Of a DNA stretch of 64,000 nucleotides, positions 25,480 through 39,589 are shown piece by piece; positions within the stretch are counted from its first letter, which is position 1; the number at the start of each line of letters is the position of its first letter. Under the pieces are notes generated by a model that saw nothing but the letters and a program-made list of their open reading frames with translations, searched no databases and was not told the DNA's origin. Source of the stretch: Lindgomyces ingoldianus. Lineage: Eukaryota; Ascomycota; Dothideomycetes; Pleosporales; Lindgomycetaceae. The translations under genes and the position numbers were made by a program. Where the stretch lies: contig NW_022985171.1 of NCBI RefSeq assembly GCF_010093535.1, positions 898,516-962,515 of the forward strand, given 5' to 3'.

Positions 25480-28400
25480 AATTAAGTTACTATAGAGTTT
25501 TTTTATAAAGCTTTTACAGGTTCTTATAACAGTTTATTATATCTAGTTTATTTTATAAAGTATTTATAGATATGTTTTTTTTTATTAAACTAGATCTATT
25601 TAATGTCTTTTACAATATATTCTAGTTTGTTATTTATAATAATAAGTTTAAGTAGCAGGTTTAGCTGTCTAGGTAGATAGTTAGATTTAGAGGCTACTTA
25701 GCGCAGCAATAATACATAGAACATAGAGTGTATTTTTATGCTGTTAGGTAGAATTAATTAGTAAGTGTGTAATAAGACTATATAGGCTACTATAAAGGGG
25801 CTAAGGTTTTTCTAATTAAGTTTCTTTAATTATTAGTTTATTTAGATATTTCTAGCGTCTAGCTAGACCTTCTTGCTAGCTGCATACATAGGAGTAAGAG
25901 TTTAAGATTAGTTTACGTACTCTTATTAAAGAGCTTAAGCCTATGTAAGCTTTTTATAAACATATTTAGATATATTTTAGATTTTATTAATAAGTCTATT
26001 TACATTTATTACTTATATAAATTAATAAGTTAGTTAGAGGGTATTTAAAAGTAGTTTAAATTTTATTTAGAAGTAGTATCTATAGTTTACTAAGAATAAA
26101 GATACTTATATTAATTTAGATGTTATGTTATTAGCTTTAAACTATGCTATAGCTAACTATTTTACTTAGTTATTCTACTAGTAGTTTGTGTACACTTATA
26201 AGACTTATTTTATTACAGTGTTTATGTTCTTAGTCTAGCTATTAGTCTCTAGGTAAAAAGCTGTAAATAAATAGAGAATAATTTAGAGCTATTTATAGAG
26301 TTTATTCTAGAAAGCTAAGACAAACTACATACCTCTATCTAATATAATTATGTTAGGCAGGCTATAGTAAACTTATACGTATTAGTAGAATAACTAGGCT
26401 ATATTAAGGGCAGTTATAGAGGAACATAGTATTAAGTGTTAATACTTAGTTAAGTAATTAACAACTACTATAATATTTATATACCTTTTAAATAAAGGTA
26501 AGTTTATAATAAAATTAATTAATATGTCTTTCTAAGCTTATTTAAAGATTAAAAGTAGTTTAAGCAGGCTATTATACTTTTTTTAAAAGGCCTTTACTTT
26601 ACAGCAAGTATAGCAACATAATACGTATTAGCGTACAGTATAGAACATGCAGGGCTAGTAGTACTCTCTCTATAGTAGGTTAAGAGTCTTTTCTCTGCCT
26701 AGGTGTCTTCTAACAGGCAAGTTGTGTATAATTTAGAGTAGTTTAATTCTTAGTTTATTAAAATTAGAAATTACAAGTTAGTTATAGTAATATAGCTTAC
26801 TATTTTAGTTTTTATAGTTAGCTAGTGTTACCTTCTTTAACTAACTAGCGCTATTTTAGAGTAGGTCTAAGGTTTTTTAAATAAATTTATTATTTAAATA
26901 CTTATTAGTAATAATCTAATTAATTATCTAATTTATTTTATTTAAGTTAAGGTCTAAAAATAGCTTAAGTTAAAGTAAAGTTTAGTGTTAAGCCTTTTAC
27001 ACTTTTTTTTAAGTAAGAATGTTTTAGAATTGCCTAGTAAAGGTATCTAGTTTTCCTTTATTTTAACTAAAATAATAAGTAATTTTAAAATTAAAATAAA
27101 ATAAGTATTTAAACTAATAAGCTTATTAGTAGCTAAGTTATTTTATAGTTATAAAGTACTGCAAGTTCTTATAGTTAAATAGGACCTGTATTAGATGCGC
27201 TGCACCTTCTAGTTTAGGTTGCTATTATTTAAAGCAGCATACTATAGCAAGTAATTTCTTATTATAAATCTTATAATTACCTTTTATAGGGCTTATTCTT
27301 TTTAAGAAGTATGTAATAGGCCTAATAGTCCTATCTAGCTTAGTCTAGAAGAGAACTTCTGCTACTACATAGTCTAAGGCATTAGCTTCTACAAGTATTA
27401 GTAGTTTAAAGTTAAAGTAGTAGAGTATTAAGGCTTTAGTAAAGGCTTTTTTTAGCTAGTTAAAAAACTATTAGTAATTTAAGTTAAAGTTAAATTAAAT
27501 TTTTTTCTTAGTAAGTGTAATTATAAAGCTTACTTAGTATAAAAAGTTGTTAATAAATTATTAGTAAAAGTTAGTAAATCTTATAAAAGCTTAAACATCT
27601 TTTATATTTTTTAAGTATTACTAATCTAGCATAGTTTAAACTTTAATAGAGTTTATTTAAATGCTATTTATAAAGATTATATATTCTAAATATGTAACTT
27701 TTAATTAGTAGAACTTACATTTATTTATGTTAAGTTATAGACCTACTTCTTCTATAGCCTTTAGCACTAGGCGTACATGCTGTTTGTGCTCTAAAAGGCT
27801 ATTACTATAAATTAGAATATTATTAATATATATAGTGTAGAACATGTTTAGGTAGGGTTAAAGTAAGTTATTTATAAAATGTTAAAAAGTACTAAGCGCG
27901 TTAGCTAAGCTAAAGGGCATTACTAAGTACTTAAATAGTTTATATTAAGTCTAAAACACTATTAGCTACTTATTACCCTTTGCTATTCTTAGCTTATTAA
28001 AAGTAGTAATAATATCTAACTTTATAAAATACTTTACTTTACTTAGTTAGCTTAGAGTTTTTTATAAAAAAAAAATTAAGTATTAGTTTTTAATAGTAAT
28101 AGTGTTTAGTTTTTAGTAGTTAACGTAGAATTAAAGCTTACCTTTAAGTTTCTTTATAAATAGTATAAGTAACACTACTAGTAAAAAGCTAGCTTAAATA
28201 AAACCTTTTTTTAAGTTCTTATTAAAGTATTTTTAAAGCACTTTTAATTTATTTAGTAACATCTTATATAGTAGCCTATAACTAGGTTGTTTACTAGGCT
28301 TAAAAGTTATCTAGTAATTATATAGATGTTATATTAAAAGCTTATTAGACTTATTTTAGAAAAAGACATATAATAAGTTATAGTAGTTTTAAAAGACTAT

Positions 28401-30390
28401 TATCTTTAGGTTAGTGCATTTTTAAAGAGCTAAAGCTTAGTTTATATTAGAAATTATAACTACATAGATTTTATAATCTAGTTATTAAGCTAGAGTTATA
28501 AATAGAGTAGGTTCTATATAGCAGATGTCTATCTGCTATTTAAGTCCTAGTTTATGTTTAAATTAGGTAAGTAAAAATTCTTTAAAAGCTTTTTTTTCTT
28601 TAGGTTTAAGTAGTTATTAAATTATTTTATATAGCCTATTTTAGTAAAAGGCCTAGCTTATTAGCCTTACTTAGGTAGTTTTTTTTTAGGTTATTAAAAA
28701 GTAAGTCTAGAGACCTTCTATATTAAGTACTACTTAAGTGTTATTTAGGTGTAAGTGTAAGCATATATCTTAGCATTAAAAAAAGTTAAAGTTTAGAACT
28801 TACTTTTAGTAATTAAAGGCAACCTTGTGCTAATACAGCCATAGTTGTTCTAGGATTAGGTTATAACATCTTATGTTTATTATATAGAGCTTAATCTACT
28901 CCTTATAGTGTTAGTAGGTAATTATAATAGTTATAGTACAGAAGATAGAACCTTTTTTAAGTTATTTTTTATTAAATCTAGTTAGGTAAATTATTTAAGT
29001 AAGTAGTGTTAATTAGAGATTTAGTTTATGCGCTAGTTTTTTATTAATGTAACTTATGCTATTTACTTCTAAGTTAATAAAAGCCTGTATTAGAGCTAAT
29101 ATAGTTTTTTATTATAAATATATAGAAATATTAACTTAGTACTTTTAGTTATTAGTAGGGGACTTAGCCTATAAGTTAGCAAAGATCTAGTGTTAAATTA
29201 GTCCTAGAGGGCAACTTAGCCTTAGGACAAGCCTTTTTGCAGGCTCTTACTGCTATAGCTGCGGCTATGTTAAGAGTAGCAAAGAGGATTAAGGCTTAAA
29301 TACAAGTTAGAGCCCTTATAAAAATAAGATTAAAATAGTAAAGATCTTTAATAAGTGCTAGCAGCGCTACTTGCGTAGACTTAAGAAAGAGAAATAGAGC
29401 AGTTTTAGAAGATATAACTATGCTTACTGTACTTAAAGTATTAACTTTTTTTTTTATAATCTTTACACTTTCTAGAACTAACTAGAGCATAATTTAAATT
29501 AATTTTTATTACATTAAAGTCCTTATTTGCAACTACGCTAGTTTAGAGGTGTATTAGGGCTTATACAGGGAGGAACTTTATGTTATTATTATAGGTAGCA
29601 ATTAGGTTTACATACATGTTAAGGTTGTTTAGGAGGGGTTCTTCTACTATAGCGCGTTATAGTTTAGTTAAGAGGGAGTTATATAAAGCTATAATTAGAC
29701 CTATCTTATTTAGGCCTATATTAAATGCAAGTTAGTAGAACTTAGTAAAGTGTAAAGTAAAGCTTTTTTTTTTATTATAAGGTGTTTAAGTAACTTAGGG
29801 CTATTAACTTTTTATTTAAGTTTTTATAAGTTGCTTACAGAAACACTATAAATTAATCTAAGTTAATAATATTTTTATTTATTAGTAAGTTAATTAAGGC
29901 TGTTATGTTATAGTTAAGTTAAAAGTAAGTGTGTAGTAACTAGAAGTGTTTAGAAAAGAATTAGTCTATATTTTCTTTAAGTTTATATTAGAGCTTATGT
30001 AAAAAAAAAAGTAGGTCTTTTTATTTTCTATTAAATAGCAGGGGATTAGAGAGTTAGTTAGATTTTATTACTAAGTTAAAAAGGTTATAAGTTATAGGCA
30101 GCATTAGGCAAAAAAGAGTTAAGCTATCTCTAGACTTCTAAGTAGGCTTTAAGGCTAGTAAGTTCTTAGTTCCTACTACTATAATAAAAGTTAAGGTAGA
30201 AATAGACTACTTAATAATATAAAGCTATTTTTTAAAGTTTTTTTAAAAAGCTTTAAAGCTTATAATGTAGTAGCTTTTTTATAAAGTAAGCGCTTTTTAA
30301 AAGGCTTTTTAGCTTACTTTAATAGCTTAAAGTTATGTAAGTACTAAGCTTATTAGATTAAATTTAGAGGCTATTCTTAGCTAAAGTTTT
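25480..30390 (-). pseudogene. N5 gag-pol relic with chromodomain
   Basis: On the minus strand the RT block near 27815-27840 reads YINN-ILIY (two Asp to Asn changes). Upstream is a FGLAN/APSTF-like segment, degraded, near 27880-27960. Integrase shows a C-x2-C remnant (CYTCCK) near 26600-26615 and a core FIINLPLFKRY segment near 26480-26520. Near 25500-25650 a chromodomain can be followed: EYIV-DI, then FIK with a mutated Trp, then a WEPV-like segment. Its two halves lie in different frames either side of an eight-base A-run on the coding strand (about 25583-25590). The part nearer 30390 should hold gag, but I could not identify motifs there. Not functional. Confidence 0.72.
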
Positions 30391-30402
30391 AACACAACAT
30401 AA

Positions 30403-30720
30403 TGTTATAATTATGCATAAGTAAGGTTATAAAGCTTTACAGAAGTCTAGTTTAATTACTATGTAAGGTATTATAGTAGGTACAAGACATTATGTAAGAA
30501 ATAAAAAGGTTTAAGAGGAAATTAGTAATTAAATACTTAGCTTAAAAGTTTAAACGCTTTAAGTATAAATTAAGCCTGTTTTAGGTTTAGTTAGTGTTAA
30601 GGTAGTTTATGCTTAAGTTTATGTCTGTGTTGTGTTGTGTTTGTGTTAGATGTGCACTAATAATACTCTAGTACGCGTCTAATACAGTTATGTCTAGGAT
30701 CTAGAGAGGATACCGTGACA
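30403..30720 (-). repeat. N5 right (5') LTR (318 bp)
   Basis: The outer edge (30640-30720) keeps TGTGTTG and ACGCGTC that are RIP-mutated in the left copy's inner edge. Confidence 0.93.
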
Positions 30721-33202
30721 CATATTACTTAATATATTATTATGTAGCATTTTTATTTTTTAAGTTAATTATATAAAAGTAGCTTACTTATCTCTTCTAA
30801 GTAAAAACTACTATGTTATGTGTAAGTTTAATTTTTTTACTATTAAACTTAATAAGCTGCTTTTTTACTAAAATAGTTTTACTTTTTATATAAAACTTTG
30901 CTTTTTATAGTTTTTTTTTTTTTTACATAAAATTCTTTATTATAATACTTAAAGTGTTATTTATTTATAGGCTAGTAATACTAAAAGTGTGCTTTTCTTT
31001 ATTAGTAATTAAAAAGTAAGGGTTATATAAAAAGATGTGCATACATAGCTTTTTTTTATAGTAGTTATAATATGTTTTAAACTAATACAGTCCTAATTTA
31101 GCAGCTCTATATAAGAGTTGTATAACCTAGAGTATTGTATTTAGTAGAAAGCTTTAGCGCATTTTCTTTAGTAGCTTTATGTATAGTGTGCGTATAAGCT
31201 TATCTATTAATTAGATGTATACTTATGTAATATTACATAGTTTAAAATGCATTCTGTACATAGCTTTTAAGCTTACTTTTATAGCTAAAAGTAGTCTTTA
31301 GCTTATTCTTTAAATAGTTAGTAACTAAGTAAGAATTTCTCTCTTTTCTTTATCTAAGTAGCTAGTAAACACTAGGTAGAATTTCTTATATAGTTAAGTT
31401 ATTTTACCTTTTACTTTTTATATAAAGTAAAGGTTAAAAATCTAACTTTTATGCTTTATTAAGTTATATACTATAACTTTAAAAGTGCTATTAGTAATTA
31501 AAGTGTTTATTTTTATATAGTTTAATTTCTTAAATAGTTTTTTAGGTGTAGTAATTACACTATCTATATAGAGCTTAATAAATAAAGCCTAATTATTCTT
31601 TTTCTTTTAGGTTAGAAATACCTAGTCTAGACTTTATGCAAGTTTTCTTTGCCTTTTACTTCTCTTAGTATCTATATCTTCCCTTTGCACTAGTGCAGCA
31701 TTGCTATTCTAAGGGGCTTAGTCTATAGTAGGCTCTAGTTCTACCTTTATAACATTCTTATAAGGCTATTCTCTTTTCCTCTTTTTTAGAGAATTCTTTT
31801 ATATAAGAATTAGTTTATTTAGGTTATTTATTATAAGTAGGTTATCTTTCTTTTTTTCTTTATAGTATAGTTTAACCTGTGTATATTAGAGCTTTAGTAG
31901 GCTATTTTTTTTTAATAATAATGTTTTTTTTAATGCTTTTAATTTTATATAGGCTAGTCTAGCCTTTTTTTTTTTATACTATAATCTTTAAGCTAAGGGG
32001 GAGGTTAAGAACTTTATATGTTGTAAAGCTATTATAAGTGTTAATTATATAATTAATGTTTACTTTTATATAGTTCTTTTAAAGTATTTTTATTACCTTT
32101 TATACAGCACTTACTTATATAATAATGTTTAGTAATAGTAAAAAGTCTAGGTTAATTCTTAAGTATGCTCTAAAGACTAGCAGCGTAGGTACTAGACTGT
32201 GTAGGCTAGCTATGTTATTTAGAGCTTTAACTGCTATCTATAGGATAGCTTTATTATCTGTATAGTTACCTAGCTTAGTCTTTAGAATGTTAAACACTTA
32301 TTAAAAAAGTGTGTGCGCGCGCTTAACTTTTTTAACTGCCTAATGTGCTTCTATAAGCATCTGCTTACATATAGCTTTTATAATCTTTATATAAGCTTAA
32401 AAATTCTTTAAAGTAAAGTTTATATTAGAGTTATATATAATGTAGTCTAGAGGTTCTTAATAAGTGTTAATCTAGCATTTGCATAGTGCATCCTAGGTAT
32501 CTTGTGCAAACATAGATTTTAGGAATGTAGTAGCCTAAAATAATATGTCTGTATTAATAACATATAAAACATTTTTATTATTAATTTATATAACATTAAT
32601 AATAACTTTATAGTTAAAGTAAGTGTTATTTTTAATTATAAACTTAAATCTTTATAGAGGCTTAGTTATATAATTAGTAGAAGTAGTAGAACTTCTTAAT
32701 CTCTTCTAGCACTACAGCATTAATATTGTAGCTAGCGCTAGTTAGCATCTTCTAAAGTCTTTTTATGCAAAGGTGTCTAAATTAGTAGTAGAGGCAGTAG
32801 AGTTTTAATTTAGTAAAGAAAGACATAAATTTTTTTTTACTAATATTAAAAAAAAGTGTTTTTATTTTTATATAATAAGAATAGTAGTTTTGTCTTTATA
32901 TATAATAACATTTAAAACATTATTAAAGTATGCTCTAAGTTAGTTAGCATCTGCTAGTAATAGTAGAAATAGTGTTAGAGTCTCTAAAATGTAATATGTT
33001 ATGTTACTAACTAAGTTAGTAATTTATATAGTACTAATTAATTTTATTAATTCTTATTTTTTAAAGCTAATACTTTTCTTTCTTAGTGTCTAGTCTACTT
33101 TTATATAAGAGAATTTTTATAAGTATGCTTTAAGTTATAACTTCCTTATAGTAAAGATTCTTACTACGCTAGTATCCTATAGTTTACTTTAGTATACTAT
33201 AT

Positions 33203-33482
33203 TGTCCGTACGCAGCAGCAGCGTCGCGGCCTGGATACGAACGATCGCGCACGAGCAGGATCACGTATCTATGTCACATGATGCTTGTGCGCGAACCTCT
33301 GTGCGCAAACATCTAGATATCCCCCTTTTCCTCTATACAGAGGAAAGACAAGAGCAATAAAACTAGAAACATGTTGCCCTTACCTTACCTACCTTGTACA
33401 CTGTGCATACTATACACTACTTTTACTCTTACTACTTAAGTGCTTATACTATAAGCAGCTAGCTATTAGAGCTTATTTAACA
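33203..33482 (+). repeat. N2 5' LTR (280 bp)
   Basis: The outer 120 bp are nearly free of RIP, with the same clean sequence as the N1 outer edge. The 70-codon frame at 33285-33497 is an LTR accident. Confidence 0.94.
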
Positions 33483-33899
33483 CTAATTAGTAGTTAATTT
33501 AATTAACTATAAATTAGTAAAAGTAATAATAAAGTACCTACACTTTATAAAGTACTTTATTTTATTACTTATCTTTTAGGAAAAGTAATAGTAGAGTACT
33601 TACACCTTATAAAGTACTTTATTTAGTTACTTATTTTTTAGAATAGTAGATTAATCCTTTACATTATACAGTAAGCTCTGCTACTGTACAAAGTAAAAAG
33701 GAGATAGTGTAAGACACACACTAAAGCTACTAAAGCTGCACAACCTAGCAGCTAGATAATAGCACATTAATTCTTTATATTGCACAGCAAGCTCTGCTAC
33801 TGTACAAAGTAAGAAGGAGATAGTGTAAGGCGTACACTAAAGCTATTAAAGCTGCACAACCTAGCAGCTAGACAACAGCAGTACCTATGTAATTTACTA

Positions 33900-36800
33900 A
33901 AAAAGTAATTAACTATACTATTATAATAAAATCTTATTAGCAACTAACAACTTTATGTAATAATAAGAAGAATAAAGAATAATTCTTATTATATAAATAA
34001 CTTGCAAAGGACATAGGGATATTAGAGGCAACACTACAGAATAAGACTAGCCTAGAGTACTAGAATAATAAAATTAACATGTTAAAGGCTTTAATAAGCC
34101 TGCAGACTTAATTATACACAGGTTACATAATTACTAATCTACACATAACAACTTAGAAGGGCGCTACTCTTCTAAGTGCGTACATAGAGGATTTTAAAAG
34201 ATAGACACTATAAGACTTTTTAGCACTTAGCTGCGCGTTTAAAAGGGAGCTTATATAAGTGCTAGAGGACAAGGGAATTACACTACAGCTAGGCACTAAA
34301 GGTACCTAAGCCTAGAAGCTGTATAATATAGCATAAGAGAAGGTAATTGCACTAAAAAGGCTTTATACATAACCTTTATTACTATATAAGGCTCTGCACA
34401 GAAGCAGACTAAACATAATGCTGCTATTAACACTAAATGTACTAGCATTACCTGCTTCTACACTTTAGCTAGCACTACACTAATCACTGTACAAATAATA
34501 CATGCCACCCTACCTAACGCCTGCTCCACACCCTTAATTGTACACACTACTGCCTGCAGTAGTGTATGCACTACTAATACTACCTGCACAATCTATACCA
34601 CATTACAGCCTGTATAAACTTCCACTCTAAAGGGAAACTGCTAAAGAAAAACTTCTAGCAGATAAAATTATATAATTTTAAAAAGCATAAAAAAAAATAA
34701 TAACTACATAAGTTAACTATATAACATTTTTATAAATAAAATAAGAATCTTTATTAATCTATGTTAATAGCTAGATATTTAGAAAACTTAGTACATAGAC
34801 ATCTTTCTAGATATTCTAAAAGGTTAGGCAAATATGTACTATATGCACAACATAGGCCCTAGATATAACTAGAAGCATTTATATAACACTTTAAGTAGTT
34901 ACTTTAACACTAATGTAAACTATAGCTAGTACTAGACAAACTAGACAATAATAACTTTTACATAATACTAATAAAAGAACTCTAATAAGAGTTTATATAA
35001 AGTCCTTAAAATAATAATTAATAAGCTTATGCTTATATAAAGAGCACTAGAAATAGAATTTTAAGAAAATGTTCTACTGCACACTGCTATTATATAAGCC
35101 TGTTAAGGACAACTAAAACTAGAACATGCTATGTTTACTATTAAGCCTTTATGCAAAGCCCTATTTAGTGACCTATAGGCATTACTTTAAGTTACTATAG
35201 ACTAAAAGGTAAACTAATACCTCTAGAAACTGCCTAATATATACTACACAGACTACTAATATAACTCTGCATAATAAGAGTCTGCATAACAAGAAGGAAG
35301 CTTCTTTCTGTGTAGAAGAGAACAACATAGAAGACCTCTATCTAGGTTTAGGCTATAATTTAGAGATAACTGCACGCAAATAAAAAAGTGCTTTGTCTGC
35401 TATAAGAAAGAATGTTAGTTATTAAACTACTCTTATAATAACTATATGTAAGCAAAGAACTAGTACATTGCCTTATATAAAGATTTTTATAATAAGACCT
35501 TATTATATAAAGCTATTACCTTATACATCTAAAACTTTAAAGGTTACCCTAAAAAAGAAGATAATTTGCATAATGTAGAAAAAATAAAATAGAAAGGTAA
35601 AAATGCTAAAAAGCTGTTAACTACCTTACCTCTGCTACTTATCTACACTGTGCAACAGGAGAGGACATCTATAGCATTAAACCTAAGAAATATGCTAAGC
35701 AGTTTATCTTTAACAACTAATACTGTACAGTATACTAAGGCAAACTATAAAACATAGGCGCAGTAAAAATCTCTACTGTTAGCAAGTCTTAACTTAAGGC
35801 GTACATATAAGAGAACTTATGTACAGAAATTAATTAGACACCTAGCTAAATAGATATTAGCTTTAAAAGCTAGACACTAAAGGGATTAATTAGTACTGTA
35901 TAAATCTAGAACCTAATTAGTTTAGTTACATACTATATTCTAGAGACTCTAACACTATTTCTGCTATTACTAGCAGATGCTAACTAACTTAGGGCATACT
36001 TTAACAACATTTTAAATATTATTGTACATAAAGATAAAACTACTATACTTATTATATAAAAATAAAGACACTTTTTTTTTAATGTTAGTAAGAAAGAATT
36101 TATGTTTTTCTTTACTAAATTAGAACTTTACTGCCTCTACTACTAATTTAGACACTTCTGCATAAAGAGACTCTAGAAGATGCTAACTAGCGCTAGCCAC
36201 AACATTAATGCTGCAGTGCTAGAAGAGATTAAGAAGTTCTGCTACTTTTGCTAATTATATAACTAGGCCCTATAAAAATTTAAGTTTATAATTAAAGATA
36301 ACACCTACTTTAACTATAAAGTTATTATTAATGTTATATAAATTAATAATAAGGATGTTTTATATGTTATTAATATAAACACATTATTTTAGGCTGCTAC
36401 ATTTCTAAAATCTATGTCTACACAAGATACCTAGGATGCACTATGTAAATACTAGATTAACACTTATTAAGAACCTCTAGACTATATTGTGCATAACTCT
36501 AGTATAAACTTTGCTTTAGAGAATTTTTAAGCTTATGCAAAGATTATAAAAGCTACATGTAGGCAGATGCCTATAGAAGCATATTAGGTAGTTAGAAAGG
36601 TTAAGCGTGTGCACACACCTCTCTAATAAGTGTTTAACATCCTAAAGACTAAGCTAGGTAACTGTATAGATAATAAGGCTATTCTGTAGATAGCAGTTAA
36701 GGCTCTAAATAACATAGCTAGCCTACACAGTCTAGTACCTATGCTGCTAGTCTTTAGGGCATACCTAAGAATTAACCTAGACTTTTTACTATTACTAGAT

Positions 36801-38960
36801 ATTATTACATAAGCAAGCGCTATATAAAAGGTAATAAAGATACTTTAAAAAAACTATATAAAAGTAAACATTAATTATATAATTAACACTTATAATAGCC
36901 CTATAATGTATAAAGTTCTTAACCTCCCCCTTAGCTTAGAGATTATAGCATAGAGAGAGAAAAAAGGCTAGACTAGCCTATATAAGATTAAGAGCATTAA
37001 AAGAAGAGATGTTATTATTAAAAAAGAAAATAGCCTACTAAAGCTCTAATGTACACAGGTTAAACTGTACTATAAAAAAAAAAAAAAGACAACCTACTTA
37101 TAATAAATAACTTAGATAAACTAATCCCTATATAAAGGGATTTTTTAAAGAAAAGGAAGAGAGAACAGCTTTATAAGAATGTTATAAAGGTAGAACTAAA
37201 GCCTACTATAGACTAAGCCCTTTAGGATAGCAATGCCGCACTAGTGCAAAGAGAAGATATAGATACTAGAAGAAGTAAAAGGTAAAAGAAACCTGCACAA
37301 AGTCTAGACTAGGTATTTCTAACCTAGAAGAAAAAGGATAATTAAGCTTTATCTATTAAGCTTTATATAGATAGTGTAATTACTACACCTAAAGAACTAT
37401 TTAAAGAATTAGACTATATAAAAATAGACACTTTAATTACTAACAGCACTTTTAAAGTTATAGTGTATAACTTAATAAGGTATAAAGGTTAGATTTTTAA
37501 CTTCTGCTTTATATAAAAAGTAAAAAGTAAAATAACTTAACTATATAAAAAATCCTACCTAGTGTTTACTAGCTACTTAGATAAAAAGAAGGAAGAAATT
37601 CTTACTTAGTTACTAACTATCTAGAGGATAAGCTAGAGACTACTTCTAGCTATAAAAGTAAGCCTAAAAGCTATATATAGAATGCATTTTAAACTATGTA
37701 ATATTATATAAGTATACATCTAATTAATAGATAAGCTTATGCGCACGCTGTACATAAAGCTACTAAAGAAGATGCGCTAGAGCTTTCTACTAAATATAAT
37801 ACTCTAGGTTGTATAACTTTTGTATAAAGCTACTAAATTAGGACTGTATTAGTTTAAGATATACTATAACTACTATAAAGAAAAGCTGCGCATGCATATC
37901 TTTTTATATAACCTCTACTTTTTAATTACTAATAAAGAAGAGCACACTTTTAGTATTACTAGCTTATAAATAAATAACACTTTAAGCATTATAACAAAAA
38001 ATTTTACATAAAGAGAAAAAAAGAAACTATAAAAAGTAAAGTTTTACATAAAAAGTAAGACTATCTTAGTAAAGAAGCAGCCTATTAAGTTTAACAGTAA
38101 AAGAATTAAGCTTACACATAATATAGTAGTTCTTACTTAGAAGAGATAAGTAAGCTACCTTTATATAATTAACTTAGAGAATAAGGATGCTGCACAACAA
38201 TATGTTAAGTAATGTGCAAGAGGGGCATACATTACATCTATGTGTTAACTAAAGGCAGCATTTAACCTATTTATTACTGCATAAACTACAGACTCTTTGC
38301 ATAACAACATTAACACACTTAACGCATAAATCTAATAGTAGATAGATAATAGTAAGCATAGTCTTACCTTTTTACTATTATAGCTTAATTATGTAAAGCT
38401 GTTTATTTTTATAAATAGATTATTTACTAACAATAAGAACTTTAGCTTATAGCTAGAATTCTTAATTATATTAAGTAATAAAAACTATATAAAGTAAAGT
38501 AACTACTTTAAAATACTAGGCAACATTATACACTAAAATTCTACTAAGTGTAAAAGAGTAACTAAGAGTGTTCTTACTAGTAAACTATATAGAATAGTTA
38601 GAAAGTTTAATAATATAATTACACTTAGTATAACTCTATAGTAAATTATATAAACACTTAAACTACTACTAATTCTAGTAGTAATCTACATAAATTTAAA
38701 GTTTCTGTATAATTACTTTATTAAGCTAGGCACTACTAGTAAAAAGTAACTTATAATTAACATTATGTTACTCTATAAATTATATAAGAAGAGGGAAATT
38801 GCTAAAATAAAGTAGATTAATAGTAAAAACAACTTAGTAAATGCATGTATAAAGAAAACACTAAACTAGGCTTTTTAATTATTAGTCCTAACTAACTGCC
38901 TCTCTGTCTAGATAGAAGCATCTGTAGACTAGCTAGATCCTGTGCGCAAAGATGCCTTAG
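33900..38960 (+). pseudogene. N2 copia gag-pol relic
   Basis: Gag carries a knuckle at 35389-35430 that still reads K-C-F-V-C-Y-K-K-E-C followed by a mutated Trp and N-Y. Integrase C-terminal LVPTLLVF-like sequence lies near 36735-36760. RT and RNase H follow to about 38960, with the NNLV tail near 38829. Compared with N1 several CpA and CpG sites are still intact. Every frame has many TAA and TAG codons, so no protein can be made. Confidence 0.8.
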
Positions 38961-39309
38961 ACTAACTAGACTAACAACGCCTTTATATAAGGCTTATTTT
39001 CCTTTATTTTGTTTTTTTTTATATTATACACACTTATTTTTTTTATTATAAGGATCTGTTACTGTTAGCACTATATAAAAAAAGAAAAGAGCTAGGGGAT
39101 TATATAGTAAAGCTTAAAAAGTAAAGAATAAAGAAAAAAAAAGCTATTTACATAGCATAACTAGCCTATTCTAACGCACAGCATTACTAAGGCAAGTCCT
39201 AATAAATAGAGTAGAGTAAAGGCAGAATGTAATTAGATAGACCTACATAGACAGAAGGGAGGTAACACGTACAGAAGGCAACTTTTTAGACAAAAAGAAA
39301 AGTTGCTAG

Positions 39310-39589
39310 TGTCTGTACGCAGCAGCAGCGTCGCAGCCTAGATACAAACAATTGCGCATAAGCAGGATCACATATCTATGTTACATAATGCTTGTGCGCG
39401 AACCTCTGTACGCGAACATTTAGATATCCCCCTTTTCCTCTGTATAAAGGAAAGATAAGAGCAATAGAACTAGAAATATGTTGCCCTTACCTTACCTACC
39501 TTATACGCTGTGCACACTGTACACTACTCTTACTCTTGCTACTTAAGTGCTTATACTATAAGCAGCTAGCTGTCAGAGCCTATTTAACA
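39310..39589 (+). repeat. N2 3' LTR (280 bp)
   Basis: Pairs with 33203-33482. The 83-codon frame at 39392-39643 runs out of the LTR into N4 and is not a gene. Confidence 0.94.

Larger units (their letters stand above)
25058..30720 (-). mobile_element. N5: second Ty3/gypsy chromovirus family (318-bp LTRs) inserted in N4
   Basis: TSD CATAT lies at 25053-25057 and 30721-30725. LTRs are 25058-25375 and 30403-30720, starting TGTTA and ending GACA or AACA. A pyrimidine tract (CCCCCCCTCTT, about 25379-25389) beside the left LTR is the polypurine tract of a minus-strand element. Domain order on the minus strand is RT, integrase, chromodomain. At 5663 bp it is shorter than A/B, and it shares no LTR similarity with them. 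Confidence 0.93.
33203..39589 (+). mobile_element. N2: Ty1/copia element, same family as N1, inserted in N4
   Basis: TSD TATAT lies at 33198-33202 and 39590-39594. It is 6387 bp against 6383 for N1, colinear with it and somewhat less mutated, so motifs are easier to read. It is in plus orientation, opposite to its host N4. With N5 it is among the youngest insertions by nesting order. No intact frame remains. Confidence 0.94.
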